DNA of 57,175 nucleotides from a bacterium (GTDB lineage Bacteria; Patescibacteriota; Minisyncoccia; Moranbacterales; UBA2206), in NCBI GenBank assembly GCA_030654225.1, contig JAURXY010000017.1, positions 1 through 57,175 of the forward strand, given 5' to 3'. The notes beneath the pieces were generated by a model. It saw nothing but the letters and a program-made list of their open reading frames with translations, did not search any database and was not told the origin of the DNA. Every line of letters starts with the position of its first letter. Position 1 is the first letter of the stretch. The position numbers and the translations under genes are program-made. This document shows, piece after piece, positions 32,948 through 41,149 of the stretch.

Positions 32948-34296
32948 TAGTTATGATACACCACTACATTATCCGCTTTTAATTTTTTCTTGATAAGTTC
33001 CACTAGTTTGTCCATACTCACTGTTTCTTGCGCGCCGGTTGTCATATTTTTCACAATCACCGTGCCATCCAACGATTCCTTTTGACCCAGAATCAAAGTG
33101 AATTCTACGCCTAATTTATTGGCAATTCTAAGTTGTGATTTCAAGCTTCCTCGTCCAAAACTTTCGGCTGTGAGAATACCATTTTTTTCCAATTCAGAAA
33201 ACAATCGCAAACTTTTCTTTTTGGCCAGATTTCCCAGTTGAGCTAAAAATACTTTCGGCTTGGGAAGTTTATATGGCTTAGCTTGCACTCTTTTCATTTC
33301 AGCAATCACTCTTTCTACTCCAAAAGCAAAACCAATGGCTGGGGTGTCTTCTCCGCCCATCATTTTGATCAATTTATCATATCTGCCTCCGCCACCCAAA
33401 GACAATTTCTTACCTTCTTCGGCGCTAGACCAAATTTCAAAAACTGTTTTTGTATAATAGTCCAAACCACGAACTAAATGTGGATTAATAATATATGGCA
33501 AATCCAACTCATCCAAATATTCTAGCAAAGTTTTGAAATGTGTTCGACATTCTTCACAAAGATGATCAACTGATTGCGGGGCTAGTGCTGCCACTTGTGA
33601 ACATTTGTCTTCTTTGCAATCCAAAACTCGCAAAGGGTTAGTGTCCATTCTTCGTTTGCAATCCTGACAAAGTTTTGATTTTTTTGATTCTAAATAGTTG
33701 ACCAAAAGTTCTTTATAGTCTTTGCGACAAACCTGACAACCAATAGAGTTAACTTGCATTTGGACTGATTTTATTCCTAGAGTTTGGATAATGCGATGAG
33801 CGATTTGAATCATTTGTGCATCCAAAATTGGATCTTGTTCGCCATAGGCATCAAAATTAACTTGGAAATGCTCTCGGTATCGTCCTTCTTGTGGTCGGTC
33901 ATAACGATAAACCGGACCAGTTGAAAAAATTTTGACTGGTTTTGAAAAAACATTCATTCCATTTTGAATGAAACTGCGACAATTGCCAGCGGTCAGTTCC
34001 GGACGAAGCGCTACTTTGTCACCTCCACGCGTAACAAAAGAATACATTTCTTTTTCCACAATATCTGTACCTTCGCCAATACTTCGAGTGAACAAATTAG
34101 AAAATTCTAAAATTGGAGTATCCAATCGCAAAAAACCATAGTCCCGTGACAATCTTTCCGAAATGCGCCTCACCTGTTCCCAGTATGGCTGATCGCCAGG
34201 CAAAATATCTTTCATTCCACGCAAAGTATGCAACACAAGTGGTTCTTCTTTGACTTTTTCAGTTTTAACTTTTTTAGTGATTTTTTTTAGAGGCAT
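32947..34296 (-). CDS. hisS: Histidyl-tRNA synthetase
   Basis: Class II synthetase. The 449 residues from MPLKKITKK contain LRGMKDILPGDQPYW, motif 2 (RYDRPQEGRYREHFQVNFDA), the histidine-specific LVRGLDYYTKTVFE, motif 3 (AIGFAFGVERV) and a C-terminal anticodon-binding domain. The N-terminus has a short Lys-rich extension, and a Cys-rich insert (CQVCRKD, CQDCKRR, CEECRTH) lies near residue 225, possibly binding zinc. A longer reading from 34434 overlaps lepB and is rejected. Confidence 0.96.
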   Translation of the reverse strand: MPLKKITKKVKTEKVKEEPLVLHTLRGMKDILPGDQPYWEQVRRISERLSRDYGFLRLDTPILEFSNLFTRSIGEGTDIVEKEMYSFVTRGGDKVALRPELTAGNCRSFIQNGMNVFSKPVKIFSTGPVYRYDRPQEGRYREHFQVNFDAYGEQDPILDAQMIQIAHRIIQTLGIKSVQMQVNSIGCQVCRKDYKELLVNYLESKKSKLCQDCKRRMDTNPLRVLDCKEDKCSQVAALAPQSVDHLCEECRTHFKTLLEYLDELDLPYIINPHLVRGLDYYTKTVFEIWSSAEEGKKLSLGGGGRYDKLIKMMGGEDTPAIGFAFGVERVIAEMKRVQAKPYKLPKPKVFLAQLGNLAKKKSLRLFSELEKNGILTAESFGRGSLKSQLRIANKLGVEFTLILGQKESLDGTVIVKNMTTGAQETVSMDKLVELIKKKLKADNVVVYHN

Positions 34297-34309
34297 AAAA
34301 GTAAATAAA

Positions 34310-34906
34310 TTAATAAATAGAAATCTTATCGAGTGGCCAAGCACGCACCAGCACTTCGCCGATGATATCATTTTTTGGCACTGGTCCCCAAACCCTAGAA
34401 TCACTACTAAATTGTCGATTGTCGCCCAGAACAAAATATTGATTGTCTTTCAGTGTTATCGCGATGTCTCCTTTTGTTGATGTGCCCAATGGGATATATT
34501 CTTTTTCATCTAAAACAAATCCGTTCGGATTTTCAGAATTAAAAATAGTGATCTCATTATTTTTTATCTGCACTTTTTCTCCCGGTAAGCCAATGACGCG
34601 TTTGATGAAAAATTTCTTTGGATCAAGTGGGTAACGAAAAACTATTGGATGCTGACGGTCAAGCTCTTTGAATGAATTTATATTTACGGCCTTAAGATCA
34701 GTTTCCTTGAAACCAAATTCATTAATGATCAAATATTGCCCGTCTTCAAAATTAGGCTCCATTGAAGCCCCTTGCACAAAAAATGGCTGAAACAAAAAAA
34801 CTCGTATCGGCACAATCACAATAAAAGCCAGCGCCACGATCTTTATTATCTCCAATATGAATTCTCCTACTCCCTGATAGGAATAGTCTGTATTTTTTTC
34901 TTTCAT
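34310..34906 (-). CDS. lepB: Signal peptidase I
   Basis: Membrane serine protease that removes signal peptides. The 198 residues have an N-terminal transmembrane helix, the nucleophile motif FVQGASMEPNF, the general-base Lys in FFIKRVIGLPGE, and GDNRQFSSDSR. It would process the exported surface proteins and LCP protein encoded nearby. It is divergent from the LCP gene. Confidence 0.94.
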   Translation of the reverse strand: MKEKNTDYSYQGVGEFILEIIKIVALAFIVIVPIRVFLFQPFFVQGASMEPNFEDGQYLIINEFGFKETDLKAVNINSFKELDRQHPIVFRYPLDPKKFFIKRVIGLPGEKVQIKNNEITIFNSENPNGFVLDEKEYIPLGTSTKGDIAITLKDNQYFVLGDNRQFSSDSRVWGPVPKNDIIGEVLVRAWPLDKISIY

Positions 34907-34971
34907 TGCTTTATCTTAACAGATAAAAGCCCTTTTGGCAAGGGCAACTTTAGGCTTAAATTAGCCAAAGA

Positions 34972-35000
34972 TTGACTAATCATCTTTTGCAGTTTATTAT
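34972..35000 (+). promoter_or_regulatory. Promoter of the LCP gene giving a leaderless transcript
   Basis: TTGACT (34972-34977), 17 bp, TATTAT (34995-35000). The predicted start falls at or within a base or two of the ATG at 35008, so the mRNA would have essentially no leader. This also argues against a start upstream of 35008. Confidence 0.5.
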
Positions 35001-35007
35001 TAAAATA

Positions 35008-36432
35008 ATGAGAAGAAAAAATATTTTCATAAAACTTATTTTAGGACTAGCAGTCCTCATTATTCTCCTTGGTATTGTACACGGCGCCTTTTTTATTTGG
35101 AAAATAGCTAATACTGAAAATAGGATAAGCATAAAAGATGAAAATAATGCTTCTTTTTTTGGCACATTCAAGGATATTGTGGCTCCTAGCCAAATCAAAC
35201 TCAAGGGAATGAGTGACAACAGAATCAATATTTTGCTTTTGGGCATTGCAGGCAAGGGAAAACCAGGCAACAATCTTACTGACACCATTATGATTGCCAG
35301 TGTCAATACCAAAACTGGCAAAGTCGCCCTGCTTTCTATCCCGCGCGATCTTTATGTGGAAATTCCCGAGATGAACTATCAAAACAAAATAAATTCTGTT
35401 TATGAGCATGGTTTGCAAAATTTTCCCACTGACGCCGAAAATTCCATGGAACCGATGAAAAAAGTAATCAAAAATATCACTTCGCTCGACATTGATTATT
35501 GGGCAGTAATTAATTTTGATGGTTTTCAAAAAGCCGTTGATGCTATCGGTGGGATAAATATAACTAACGAACGAGATATTCTTGATACTCGCTACCCAGG
35601 ACCAAATTATAGTTATGAAACTTTTGAACTTTCCAAGGGTTTTCATCATTTAGACGGCGCCACGGCTTTGAAATATGCCCGAATGCGTCACAATGATCCG
35701 GAAAGTGATTTTGGCCGAGCCAAAAGACAACAGCAAGTTATGCAAGCTGTCAAAAACAAAATTTTTTCTACGGGTACACTGCTCAATGCCATAGCAATCA
35801 ATCAATTTATGAATGCGCTGGGAGAAAATGTCAAAACCAATATCTCCAGTTCGGAGTTTGGAAATTTTCTCACCCTAATCAAAAATTTAGACACCAATAA
35901 TATCAATAATGTCGTGCTCGATGCTTGGAAAAAAGATAGCTTGCTTCGAGGTTCACATATGGCAGGAATTTCTGCCCTTATCCCTCGCGTTGGTAATTGG
36001 AGTGAAATTCAAGACTTAGCACAAAATATTTTTGATACTAATCAAATCACGCGTACACGAGAAGAAATTGCCAAAGAAAATGCCTCGGTGGTTGTGATCA
36101 ATAGAAGTGGCAGTAGTGTCGTTATGAACCAGATTAATAAACTTTTGAAAGACAGTTTTGAATATAAAAATGTTGTCATTCTTTCTGATTCGGGAAAAAA
36201 TGTGAATGGCGAAACTTTGATTTATGATTTGACCGGAAAAAACAAACCCTTCACTCAAAATGAACTCTTGAAAAAATTGCCCGCCAAAAATGGCACAATT
36301 TTGAACGCCAAAGACAAAAATATCATCAGCAATGTGAGCGCTGATCTAGTTTTGATTATCGGTCAAGATCTTGTCCCTAACTTCTCTATGGCGGAAGTGA
36401 GCTTTAAGGATTATAATGAAGATGAAAATTAA
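35008..36432 (+). CDS. LytR-CpsA-Psr (LCP) family cell-wall glycopolymer transferase
   Basis: Attaches polyprenyl-linked glycopolymers to the cell wall. The 474 residues start with a basic-hydrophobic anchor (MRRKNIFIKLILGLAVLIILL). The LCP domain follows with INILLLGIAGKG, DTIMIASVNTKTGKVALLSIPRD, YWAVINFDGFQKAVDAIGGI and ATALKYARMRHNDPESDFGRAKRQQQV. A C-terminal LytR_C-like domain starts near residue 370 (NASVVVINRSGSSVV). With pth it forms the only ordinary plus-strand unit in the window. The TTG-initiated reading at 34972 overlaps the promoter and is not used. Confidence 0.92.
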   Translation: MRRKNIFIKLILGLAVLIILLGIVHGAFFIWKIANTENRISIKDENNASFFGTFKDIVAPSQIKLKGMSDNRINILLLGIAGKGKPGNNLTDTIMIASVNTKTGKVALLSIPRDLYVEIPEMNYQNKINSVYEHGLQNFPTDAENSMEPMKKVIKNITSLDIDYWAVINFDGFQKAVDAIGGINITNERDILDTRYPGPNYSYETFELSKGFHHLDGATALKYARMRHNDPESDFGRAKRQQQVMQAVKNKIFSTGTLLNAIAINQFMNALGENVKTNISSSEFGNFLTLIKNLDTNNINNVVLDAWKKDSLLRGSHMAGISALIPRVGNWSEIQDLAQNIFDTNQITRTREEIAKENASVVVINRSGSSVVMNQINKLLKDSFEYKNVVILSDSGKNVNGETLIYDLTGKNKPFTQNELLKKLPAKNGTILNAKDKNIISNVSADLVLIIGQDLVPNFSMAEVSFKDYNEDEN

Positions 36433-36437
36433 TCACG

Positions 36438-36528
36438 CAGCATGAAACATGAAACATGCAACAAATTTTTATATTTAGCGCTTTAATTTTTTGTTTATTG
36501 TTTCATGCTTCATGTTATATGTTATATG
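36438..36528. repeat. CATGAAACATG-type inverted repeat before pth
   Basis: CAGCATGAAACATGAAACATG on the left is mirrored by TGTTTCATGCTTCATG on the right, ending in TTATATGTTATATG at the pth start codon. Related to the repeat at 16296-16352. Confidence 0.6.
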
Positions 36529-37068
36529 AATATAATTATCGGCCTCGGCAATCCAGAAAAAAAATATGAACTCACCCGCCACAACGCTGGGTTTATGTTC
36601 TTGGATAAATTACAAAGCCAATGGGAATTTCCAATTTTCGAATTCAACAAGAAATTCAACACCGAAATTTCCAGAAATAATTTAGAAGAAAAAGAAATCC
36701 TCCTCGCCAAACCCCAAACATATATGAATCTTTCTGGGGTCTCCGTCAAAGCAATTTTGGATTTCTATAAACTTTCTCCTGATGACATCATTATTATTCA
36801 CGATGACATCGACATTCCACTGGGAAAATATAAAATTGCCACCGATTCATCTTCCGCCGGCCACAACGGCGTCCAAAACATAATCGACCAACTCGGCACG
36901 CAAAAATTCCGCCGTGTTAGAATTGGTGTCGGCCAATCAGTCGGAGAAGCTCTAGTCTGTCGTTTAAATGCACATGAATATGTTTTAGAAAAATTCACCC
37001 CCGAAGAACTCGAAACAACAAAAAAAATATCCGAGGATATTTTGGACGAAATCAAAAAGCTTTTATAA
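36526..37068 (+). CDS. pth: Peptidyl-tRNA hydrolase
   Basis: Releases tRNA from peptidyl-tRNA that drops off ribosomes. From MNIIIGLGNPEKKYELTRHNAG the 180 residues show the catalytic His in TRHN, LAKPQTYMNLSG, IIHDDIDIPLGKYKI and SSAGHNGVQNIIDQLGTQKFRRVRIGVG. The start at 36526 is chosen because the seven residues before it come from the repeat. It is followed by a strong terminator. Confidence 0.94.
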   Translation: MNIIIGLGNPEKKYELTRHNAGFMFLDKLQSQWEFPIFEFNKKFNTEISRNNLEEKEILLAKPQTYMNLSGVSVKAILDFYKLSPDDIIIIHDDIDIPLGKYKIATDSSSAGHNGVQNIIDQLGTQKFRRVRIGVGQSVGEALVCRLNAHEYVLEKFTPEELETTKKISEDILDEIKKLL

Positions 37069-37126
37069 AAGCCGAGCTTTAATGAAGAGCCTAAGCAGTT
37101 CAAAAAGCTTGGCTTTAAAATCTTGC

Positions 37127-37155
37127 AAGTTCAGGCGTCTCGCCTGAACTTTTTA
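37127..37155 (+). terminator. Rho-independent terminator of pth
   Basis: AAGTTCAGGCG, loop TCT, CGCCTGAACTT, then TTTTATTT. It is an 11-bp perfect stem. It could equally be one of the palindromic repeats of this region acting as a terminator. Confidence 0.8.
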
Positions 37156-37263
37156 TTTCTGGCAAAACTAATTATCTACCACCAGAAATGTGCGGTTCAA
37201 TCGAGACGATTGAACCTGCACCAAAGACATTCCCTTGCGAAATGTATATTTTTAGTTTTTAAT

Positions 37264-37393
37264 CCACCCCATAAAATAAAGAATTATAAATTGAGATTTT
37301 AGAGCGTTAAAAATTTACTCATTCTGCGCCTAAGGGGAGTTAGTAAATTTAGCGATAAAATCGAAAATTTATTTCTTTATTTTATTTGGGTGG
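37264..37393. repeat. 130-bp MITE-like imperfect palindrome
   Basis: The left half begins CCACCCCATAAAATAAAGAA and the reverse complement of the right half begins CCACCCAAATAAAATAAAGAA. The similarity continues, with small gaps, towards a centre near CGCCTAAGG. It looks like a non-coding mobile unit. Confidence 0.6.
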
Positions 37394-37683
37394 CCTTTTT
37401 CTTTTTTGCCACTTTTCTTTTGGGAAAAGAAAAATGGCGAAAAGTCTTGCCTTCCACAATTCCACGTACAAGCGTGTATCTTTCTGAAAATTATTCCAAA
37501 AAAATATGTTTTACCTACCGGCAAAAACTAAGGAGGGTGTTTTTGCTTTGGAACTTGCACATGGAATTTTGGAAGCCAAAAGGCTTATTCTCGCCAAAAT
37601 CCCGCTTTTTTATACTTTTTAGGTACGATATACAAGTATAGCAGGTTTTGGGGTTTTTGTCAAGAAAAAAAGCCCATGCAACA

Positions 37684-37712
37684 GTAGGGACGAGGCAGTG
37701 CCTCGTCTCTAC
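37684..37712. repeat. REP-like palindrome, second copy
   Basis: GTAGGGACGAGGCAGTGCC and its mirror, one mismatch from the palindrome at 14188-14218 in comEC. It starts with GTAG. Confidence 0.75.
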
Positions 37713-37746
37713 AAAAATTTTATGGGAATAAAAATAAGAAAACGCA

Positions 37747-38958
37747 TTATAAATATTTACGCTCTCTTAATTCGTCGGGTAAGTATTCTTGCGTTGAACT
37801 ATCCTCTTTTGGCGTGTATTTATAATTTTTGGAATAACCTAAGTCTTTCATTAGTTTTGTCGGAGCATTACGAATGTGAAACGGGACAGGAAGATTGCCA
37901 AATTTTTCCACATCACTTTTAGCTTTGGTATAAGCTTCATAGGCTGTGATATCTTTTTTGCTTTTGGATAGATAGATGACGCATTGCGCCAAATGCACAT
38001 TACATTCCGGCGCGCCCAATTTGTGGCAAGCGTCATATACTGCGTTAGCCAAAATCAAAGCAGTATTATTGGCCAGTCCCACATCCTCTGAGGCAAAACG
38101 CACTAAGCGACGGGCGATATAGATTGGGTCTTCCCCGCCTTCAAGCATCCGTGCCATCCAATAAACAGCCGCATTCGCATCCCCTCCTCGCATTGATTTG
38201 TGCAGAGCGGAAATAATATTGTAGTGTTCTTCGCCATTTTTGTCATAGAGTAAATGTGTTTTTTGAAAAACTTCTTTGATTTTTTCTACTGAAATTTCTT
38301 TGTTTTTTTGATTTTGTAATATATCCAAAACATTCAAGGCTGTTCGAGCGTCACCGTTGGCCATCCGCGCCAAAAAAGCAATTGACTCCTTGTTTATTTT
38401 TATTTTTATAATCTTAACCGCCCGAGAAATTATTTTTTCCAAACTTTCCTCAGATAATTTTTCCAAAACAAACACGCGAGTGCGCGAAAGCAAAGCACCG
38501 TTGACCTCAAAGCTAGGATTTTCCGTAGTAGCACCAATGAGCGTTATCACACCTTTCTCCACGCTCGGCAAAAGTGCATCTTGCTGACTTTTGTTCCAGC
38601 GATGAATCTCGTCTATGAACAAAATAGTTTTTTTGTTTTTTCCGCCAAAGGCGCCTGCCTGTCCGGTAGGCAGGGATCCGCCTTTGGCGGAGGCCCTAGA
38701 AATAACTTCCATCAAATCTTTTTTTCCGCTGGAGGTAGCGCTTAGGATTATAAATTCTGAATTAGTATTTTTGGCAATGATATGTGCGAGCGTTGTTTTG
38801 CCCGATCCCGGCGGTCCCCAAAGAATCATTGACGGCACACTATCATTTCCAATTGCCTCTGAAAGAAAAGATTTATCCCCTATCAGTTTTTCCTGCCCAA
38901 AAAAATCCTCCAGATTTTCTGGACGAATTCGATCAGCAAGTGGAATATCACAATCCAT
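37747..38958 (-). CDS. rarA: Replication-associated recombination protein A (MgsA/RarA AAA+ ATPase)
   Basis: AAA+ ATPase acting at stalled replication forks. From MDCDIPLADRIRPENLEDFFGQ the roughly 403 residues contain Walker A (LWGPPGSGKTTLAHII), Walker B (TILFIDEIHRWNKSQQD), sensor 1 (IGATTENPSF) and the C-terminal tetramerisation region (MARMLEGGEDPIYIARRLVRFASEDVGLA). Between Walker A and B an in-frame insert (GGSLPTGQAGAFGG) comes from nested palindromes at 38641-38691. The chosen start overlaps the mltG end by 11 bp; Met codons at 38985 and 39024 are alternatives. Confidence 0.93.
   Translation of the reverse strand: MDCDIPLADRIRPENLEDFFGQEKLIGDKSFLSEAIGNDSVPSMILWGPPGSGKTTLAHIIAKNTNSEFIILSATSSGKKDLMEVISRASAKGGSLPTGQAGAFGGKNKKTILFIDEIHRWNKSQQDALLPSVEKGVITLIGATTENPSFEVNGALLSRTRVFVLEKLSEESLEKIISRAVKIIKIKINKESIAFLARMANGDARTALNVLDILQNQKNKEISVEKIKEVFQKTHLLYDKNGEEHYNIISALHKSMRGGDANAAVYWMARMLEGGEDPIYIARRLVRFASEDVGLANNTALILANAVYDACHKLGAPECNVHLAQCVIYLSKSKKDITAYEAYTKAKSDVEKFGNLPVPFHIRNAPTKLMKDLGYSKNYKYTPKEDSSTQEYLPDELRERKYL
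38641..38691. repeat. Nested palindromic insert in rarA
   Basis: Outer arms TCCGCCAAAGGCG (38641-38653) and CGCCTTTGGCGGA (38679-38691) are perfect inverted repeats. They enclose a second palindrome, CCTGCCT...AGGCAGG (38654-38674). Together they encode a flexible loop read in frame. Confidence 0.8.
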
Positions 38959-39964
38959 ATTTTTTTCGATTAGCTTTGTGTTCATCGAAAGTTGCAGAAA
39001 AAATAACTTCTTTTTTTTCATCAATAGTGACAGTGAGAAAAAAATTATATTTTGAAGCGGTTGGATAAATAGCTCCGTTTATCGCGCTGAGCCCTGGATT
39101 AGAAATTGGAGTTGGTGGGAGTCCAATATTTCTATACGTGTTATAGGGCGAATCAAGCGTCAAATCTTTTCCACTATGCTGATCGTTGTTGTCTTGCAAA
39201 ATATATGAGAGTGGTGCGTCGCTTTCCAATCTTTGTCCGCTTGCAATTCTTTTCCAAAAAATTCCACTGGCTGTTTTCATATCCTCCGCCGTTTGCACTT
39301 CTTTTTCAATGATACTAGCCATTATCACAATTTCGCCCACGGATTTATTTTGATTCAAAATATCTTTTTTCATTTGATCAGTCAATTTTTGATCAAAAGT
39401 ATCCAGTAGTCTGCCAACAATATCCTTGGCCAAAGTATCTTTTTTGAAAAAATAAGTATCAGGAAAAAGAAAGCCTTCTAGGGTTTTGATTTTTTCCGGC
39501 GTCAAATAGCTATAACGTTTTTTCAATTCTCCGGGATTATTCACAATTGCCAAAAATTCCTGCCCCGGTAGTCCACTAGCTGTTAATTTTTCGGCCATTT
39601 GACGCGCGGTAAAACCTTCCGGAAAAGTAATTTTGATAAATTTTTCTTCGCTGTTGGTGATAGTTTGAACAATTTCCGGGATTGTCATATTACCAGAAAG
39701 TTCATAGGTGTCCGGCATTATTTTGCTCAAAAGTTTTTGTGATTTTATATAATAATAAAAATAGATTTCTCCGGAAATCAAATTCGCTTCTTTCAATTTT
39801 ACGGCCACCTCTTTGTTTCCATCGCCCTTGGCAATTTCCAAAGTTTTTGTTCCGACAAATTTTGCGTGTGAATAATAGACTTGGTATCTAAAATAAAAAA
39901 GCCCTGCCATAAATAGCAGAAGGAATGCGAAAATTATTATAATTATTTTATTTTTTTTATTCAT
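38948..39964 (-). CDS. mltG: Endolytic transglycosylase MltG (YceG)
   Basis: Membrane-bound lytic transglycosylase that cuts nascent glycan strands and sets their length. The 338 residues have one N-terminal transmembrane helix (about 5-24), a LysM-like region, and the YceG domain with LEGFLFPDTYFF, MASIIEKEV (catalytic Glu), RLESDAPLSYIL, SPYNTYRNIGLPPTPISNPGLSAI and a C-terminal FSATFDEH. It adds to the cell-wall set in the window. Confidence 0.92.
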   Translation of the reverse strand: MNKKNKIIIIIFAFLLLFMAGLFYFRYQVYYSHAKFVGTKTLEIAKGDGNKEVAVKLKEANLISGEIYFYYYIKSQKLLSKIMPDTYELSGNMTIPEIVQTITNSEEKFIKITFPEGFTARQMAEKLTASGLPGQEFLAIVNNPGELKKRYSYLTPEKIKTLEGFLFPDTYFFKKDTLAKDIVGRLLDTFDQKLTDQMKKDILNQNKSVGEIVIMASIIEKEVQTAEDMKTASGIFWKRIASGQRLESDAPLSYILQDNNDQHSGKDLTLDSPYNTYRNIGLPPTPISNPGLSAINGAIYPTASKYNFFLTVTIDEKKEVIFSATFDEHKANRKKYGL

Positions 39965-39967
39965 GCT

Positions 39968-40591
39968 TTATATTAACGGCACAAAATTATATCCAGGGTA
40001 TTCTTCTTTATAAAAATTATTCTCGTCTCTTTTTTCAAGATAAACCAAACTATTTTTGACAGGGATAACCATTTTTCCTCCAACCTTAAGCTGATTTTTC
40101 AACTCTTCCGGAATGACATTGGCCGAAGCGCTAACTAAAATCCTGTCGTAAGGTGCATTGGCTGAAAATCCTTCTTTTCCATCAACTAAATAAAATTCAG
40201 CGATTCCCTCCTCTCCATCTTTTACATAATTTCTATATTTTTTAACATTATTTTTACCCCATTCCATTAATTCCTCAATTCTTTCTAAGGCTATCACATG
40301 ACCTTTCTTTCCAACAATATAACACAGGAGCGCCGTTGTCCAACCAGAGCCAGAGCCAATATCCAACACATTTTGTCCACGCTGAGAATCTAGCAGCTCA
40401 AGTATGGTGGCTATTGTTTTTGGCTGAGAAATTGTTTGTCCATGTCCAATCGGCAAGGCTACATCCGCCATAAATTCTTGTTCCAAATCTTGAGGTAAAA
40501 ATTCCACGCGACTTATTTCTGAAAAAGCATCAATAATCAAATCGGTTTTGAGATATCCGTTTTTGATTAAATTATTGATTAGATTATCCAT
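39968..40591 (-). CDS. pcm: Protein-L-isoaspartate O-methyltransferase
   Basis: SAM-dependent repair methyltransferase for isoaspartyl residues. The 207 residues have ALPIGHGQTISQPKTIATILELL near residue 45 and the SAM-binding VLDIGSGSGWTTALLCYIVG, then VDGKEGF and a C-terminal KVGGKMVIPV, all family features. It starts 8 bp after the yjbQ gene. Confidence 0.92.
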   Translation of the reverse strand: MDNLINNLIKNGYLKTDLIIDAFSEISRVEFLPQDLEQEFMADVALPIGHGQTISQPKTIATILELLDSQRGQNVLDIGSGSGWTTALLCYIVGKKGHVIALERIEELMEWGKNNVKKYRNYVKDGEEGIAEFYLVDGKEGFSANAPYDRILVSASANVIPEELKNQLKVGGKMVIPVKNSLVYLEKRDENNFYKEEYPGYNFVPLI

Positions 40592-40599
40592 TTGAGTTT

Positions 40600-41040
40600 T
40601 TATAACCCTATAACCTGCACGATATAATCTCTTTTCCTTGAACCATCCATTTCTACAAAAAAAATACTTTGTTTTTGTGAAAGATCCATTTTGCCTTTTT
40701 CAATTGGCACTGTTTGACTAGCGCCCAAAAGAATTGCCTTGCAATGAGAATGTCCGTTGGAACGTCCATCTGAAGATGTGGCACGATTAAGTTCGAAGAG
40801 ATCATGCGAATAGCGATCAGACACTGGCACAATGCGGTATAAGGTTCGCATAAAATCTTGGATGAGCATTGATTCGTTGTGATTGATCACAATACCAGAA
40901 GTAGTATGTTGAGAAAAAATCAGAACCTGTCCTTCTCGAATACCAGATGCCGAAATCACATCTTCGACTTTTTGGGTGATGTCGATAAATTCAATTTGGG
41001 TAGAAGTTTCCAACTCAATTTTTTGTTTGTAAACGCGCAT
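40600..41040 (-). CDS. YjbQ / UPF0047 family protein
   Basis: Small beta-rich conserved protein. Members have been given weak thiamin-phosphate-synthase-like activity. The 146 residues carry the signature FSQHTTSGIVINHNE with conserved His and Glu, LFELNRATSSDGRSNGHSHCKAILLG and a C-terminal KQSIFFVEMDGSRKRDYIVQ, matching the family in full. Confidence 0.88.
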   Translation of the reverse strand: MRVYKQKIELETSTQIEFIDITQKVEDVISASGIREGQVLIFSQHTTSGIVINHNESMLIQDFMRTLYRIVPVSDRYSHDLFELNRATSSDGRSNGHSHCKAILLGASQTVPIEKGKMDLSQKQSIFFVEMDGSRKRDYIVQVIGL

Positions 41041-41049
41041 ACGCTTTAT

Positions 41050-41146
41050 CCGATGCGAAACTACGAATTAAATGCGAATCTACGAAAAAATATTCCTATT
41101 TTATACATGTTCGTAGATTCGTTCTTGTTTCGTTGTTTCGTATCGG
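41050..41146. repeat. 97-bp inverted-repeat element, copy 1
   Basis: Begins CCGATGCGAAACTACGAATT and ends TTTCGTTGTTTCGTATCGG. The inner words AATCTACGAA and TTCGTAGATT mirror each other. A second copy of the same length is at 55614-55710, differing mainly in the central loop. It fills the gap between malic enzyme and yjbQ. Confidence 0.85.
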
Positions 41147-41149
41147 TTA

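Larger units (their letters stand above)
37156..37746. repeat. Gene-free interval packed with palindromic repeats
   Basis: No credible gene lies between pth and rarA, which converge here. The interval holds: a stem GGTTCAATCG-AGA-CGATTGAACC (37194-37216); a 130-bp imperfect palindrome bounded by CCACCC and GGGTGG (37264-37393); a stem with 21-base arms, TTTTTTGCCACTTTTC and GAAAAATGGCGAAAA (37401-37445); and a 29-bp palindrome with one mismatch (37684-37712). The remainder is AT-rich without a coding signal. Confidence 0.65.

Noticed and set aside
34921-34950. Stem-loop GCCCTT...AAGGGC upstream of lepB as an attenuator or terminator
   Set aside because: It lies between divergent genes with no transcript clearly entering it; the T-run is short. 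Not enough support to list.
37390-37641. Plus-strand open frame of 83 codons in the pth-rarA gap
   Set aside because: It reads through a palindrome (37401-37445) and has Phe/Lys-rich composition typical of repeat DNA; no start signal or family resemblance.
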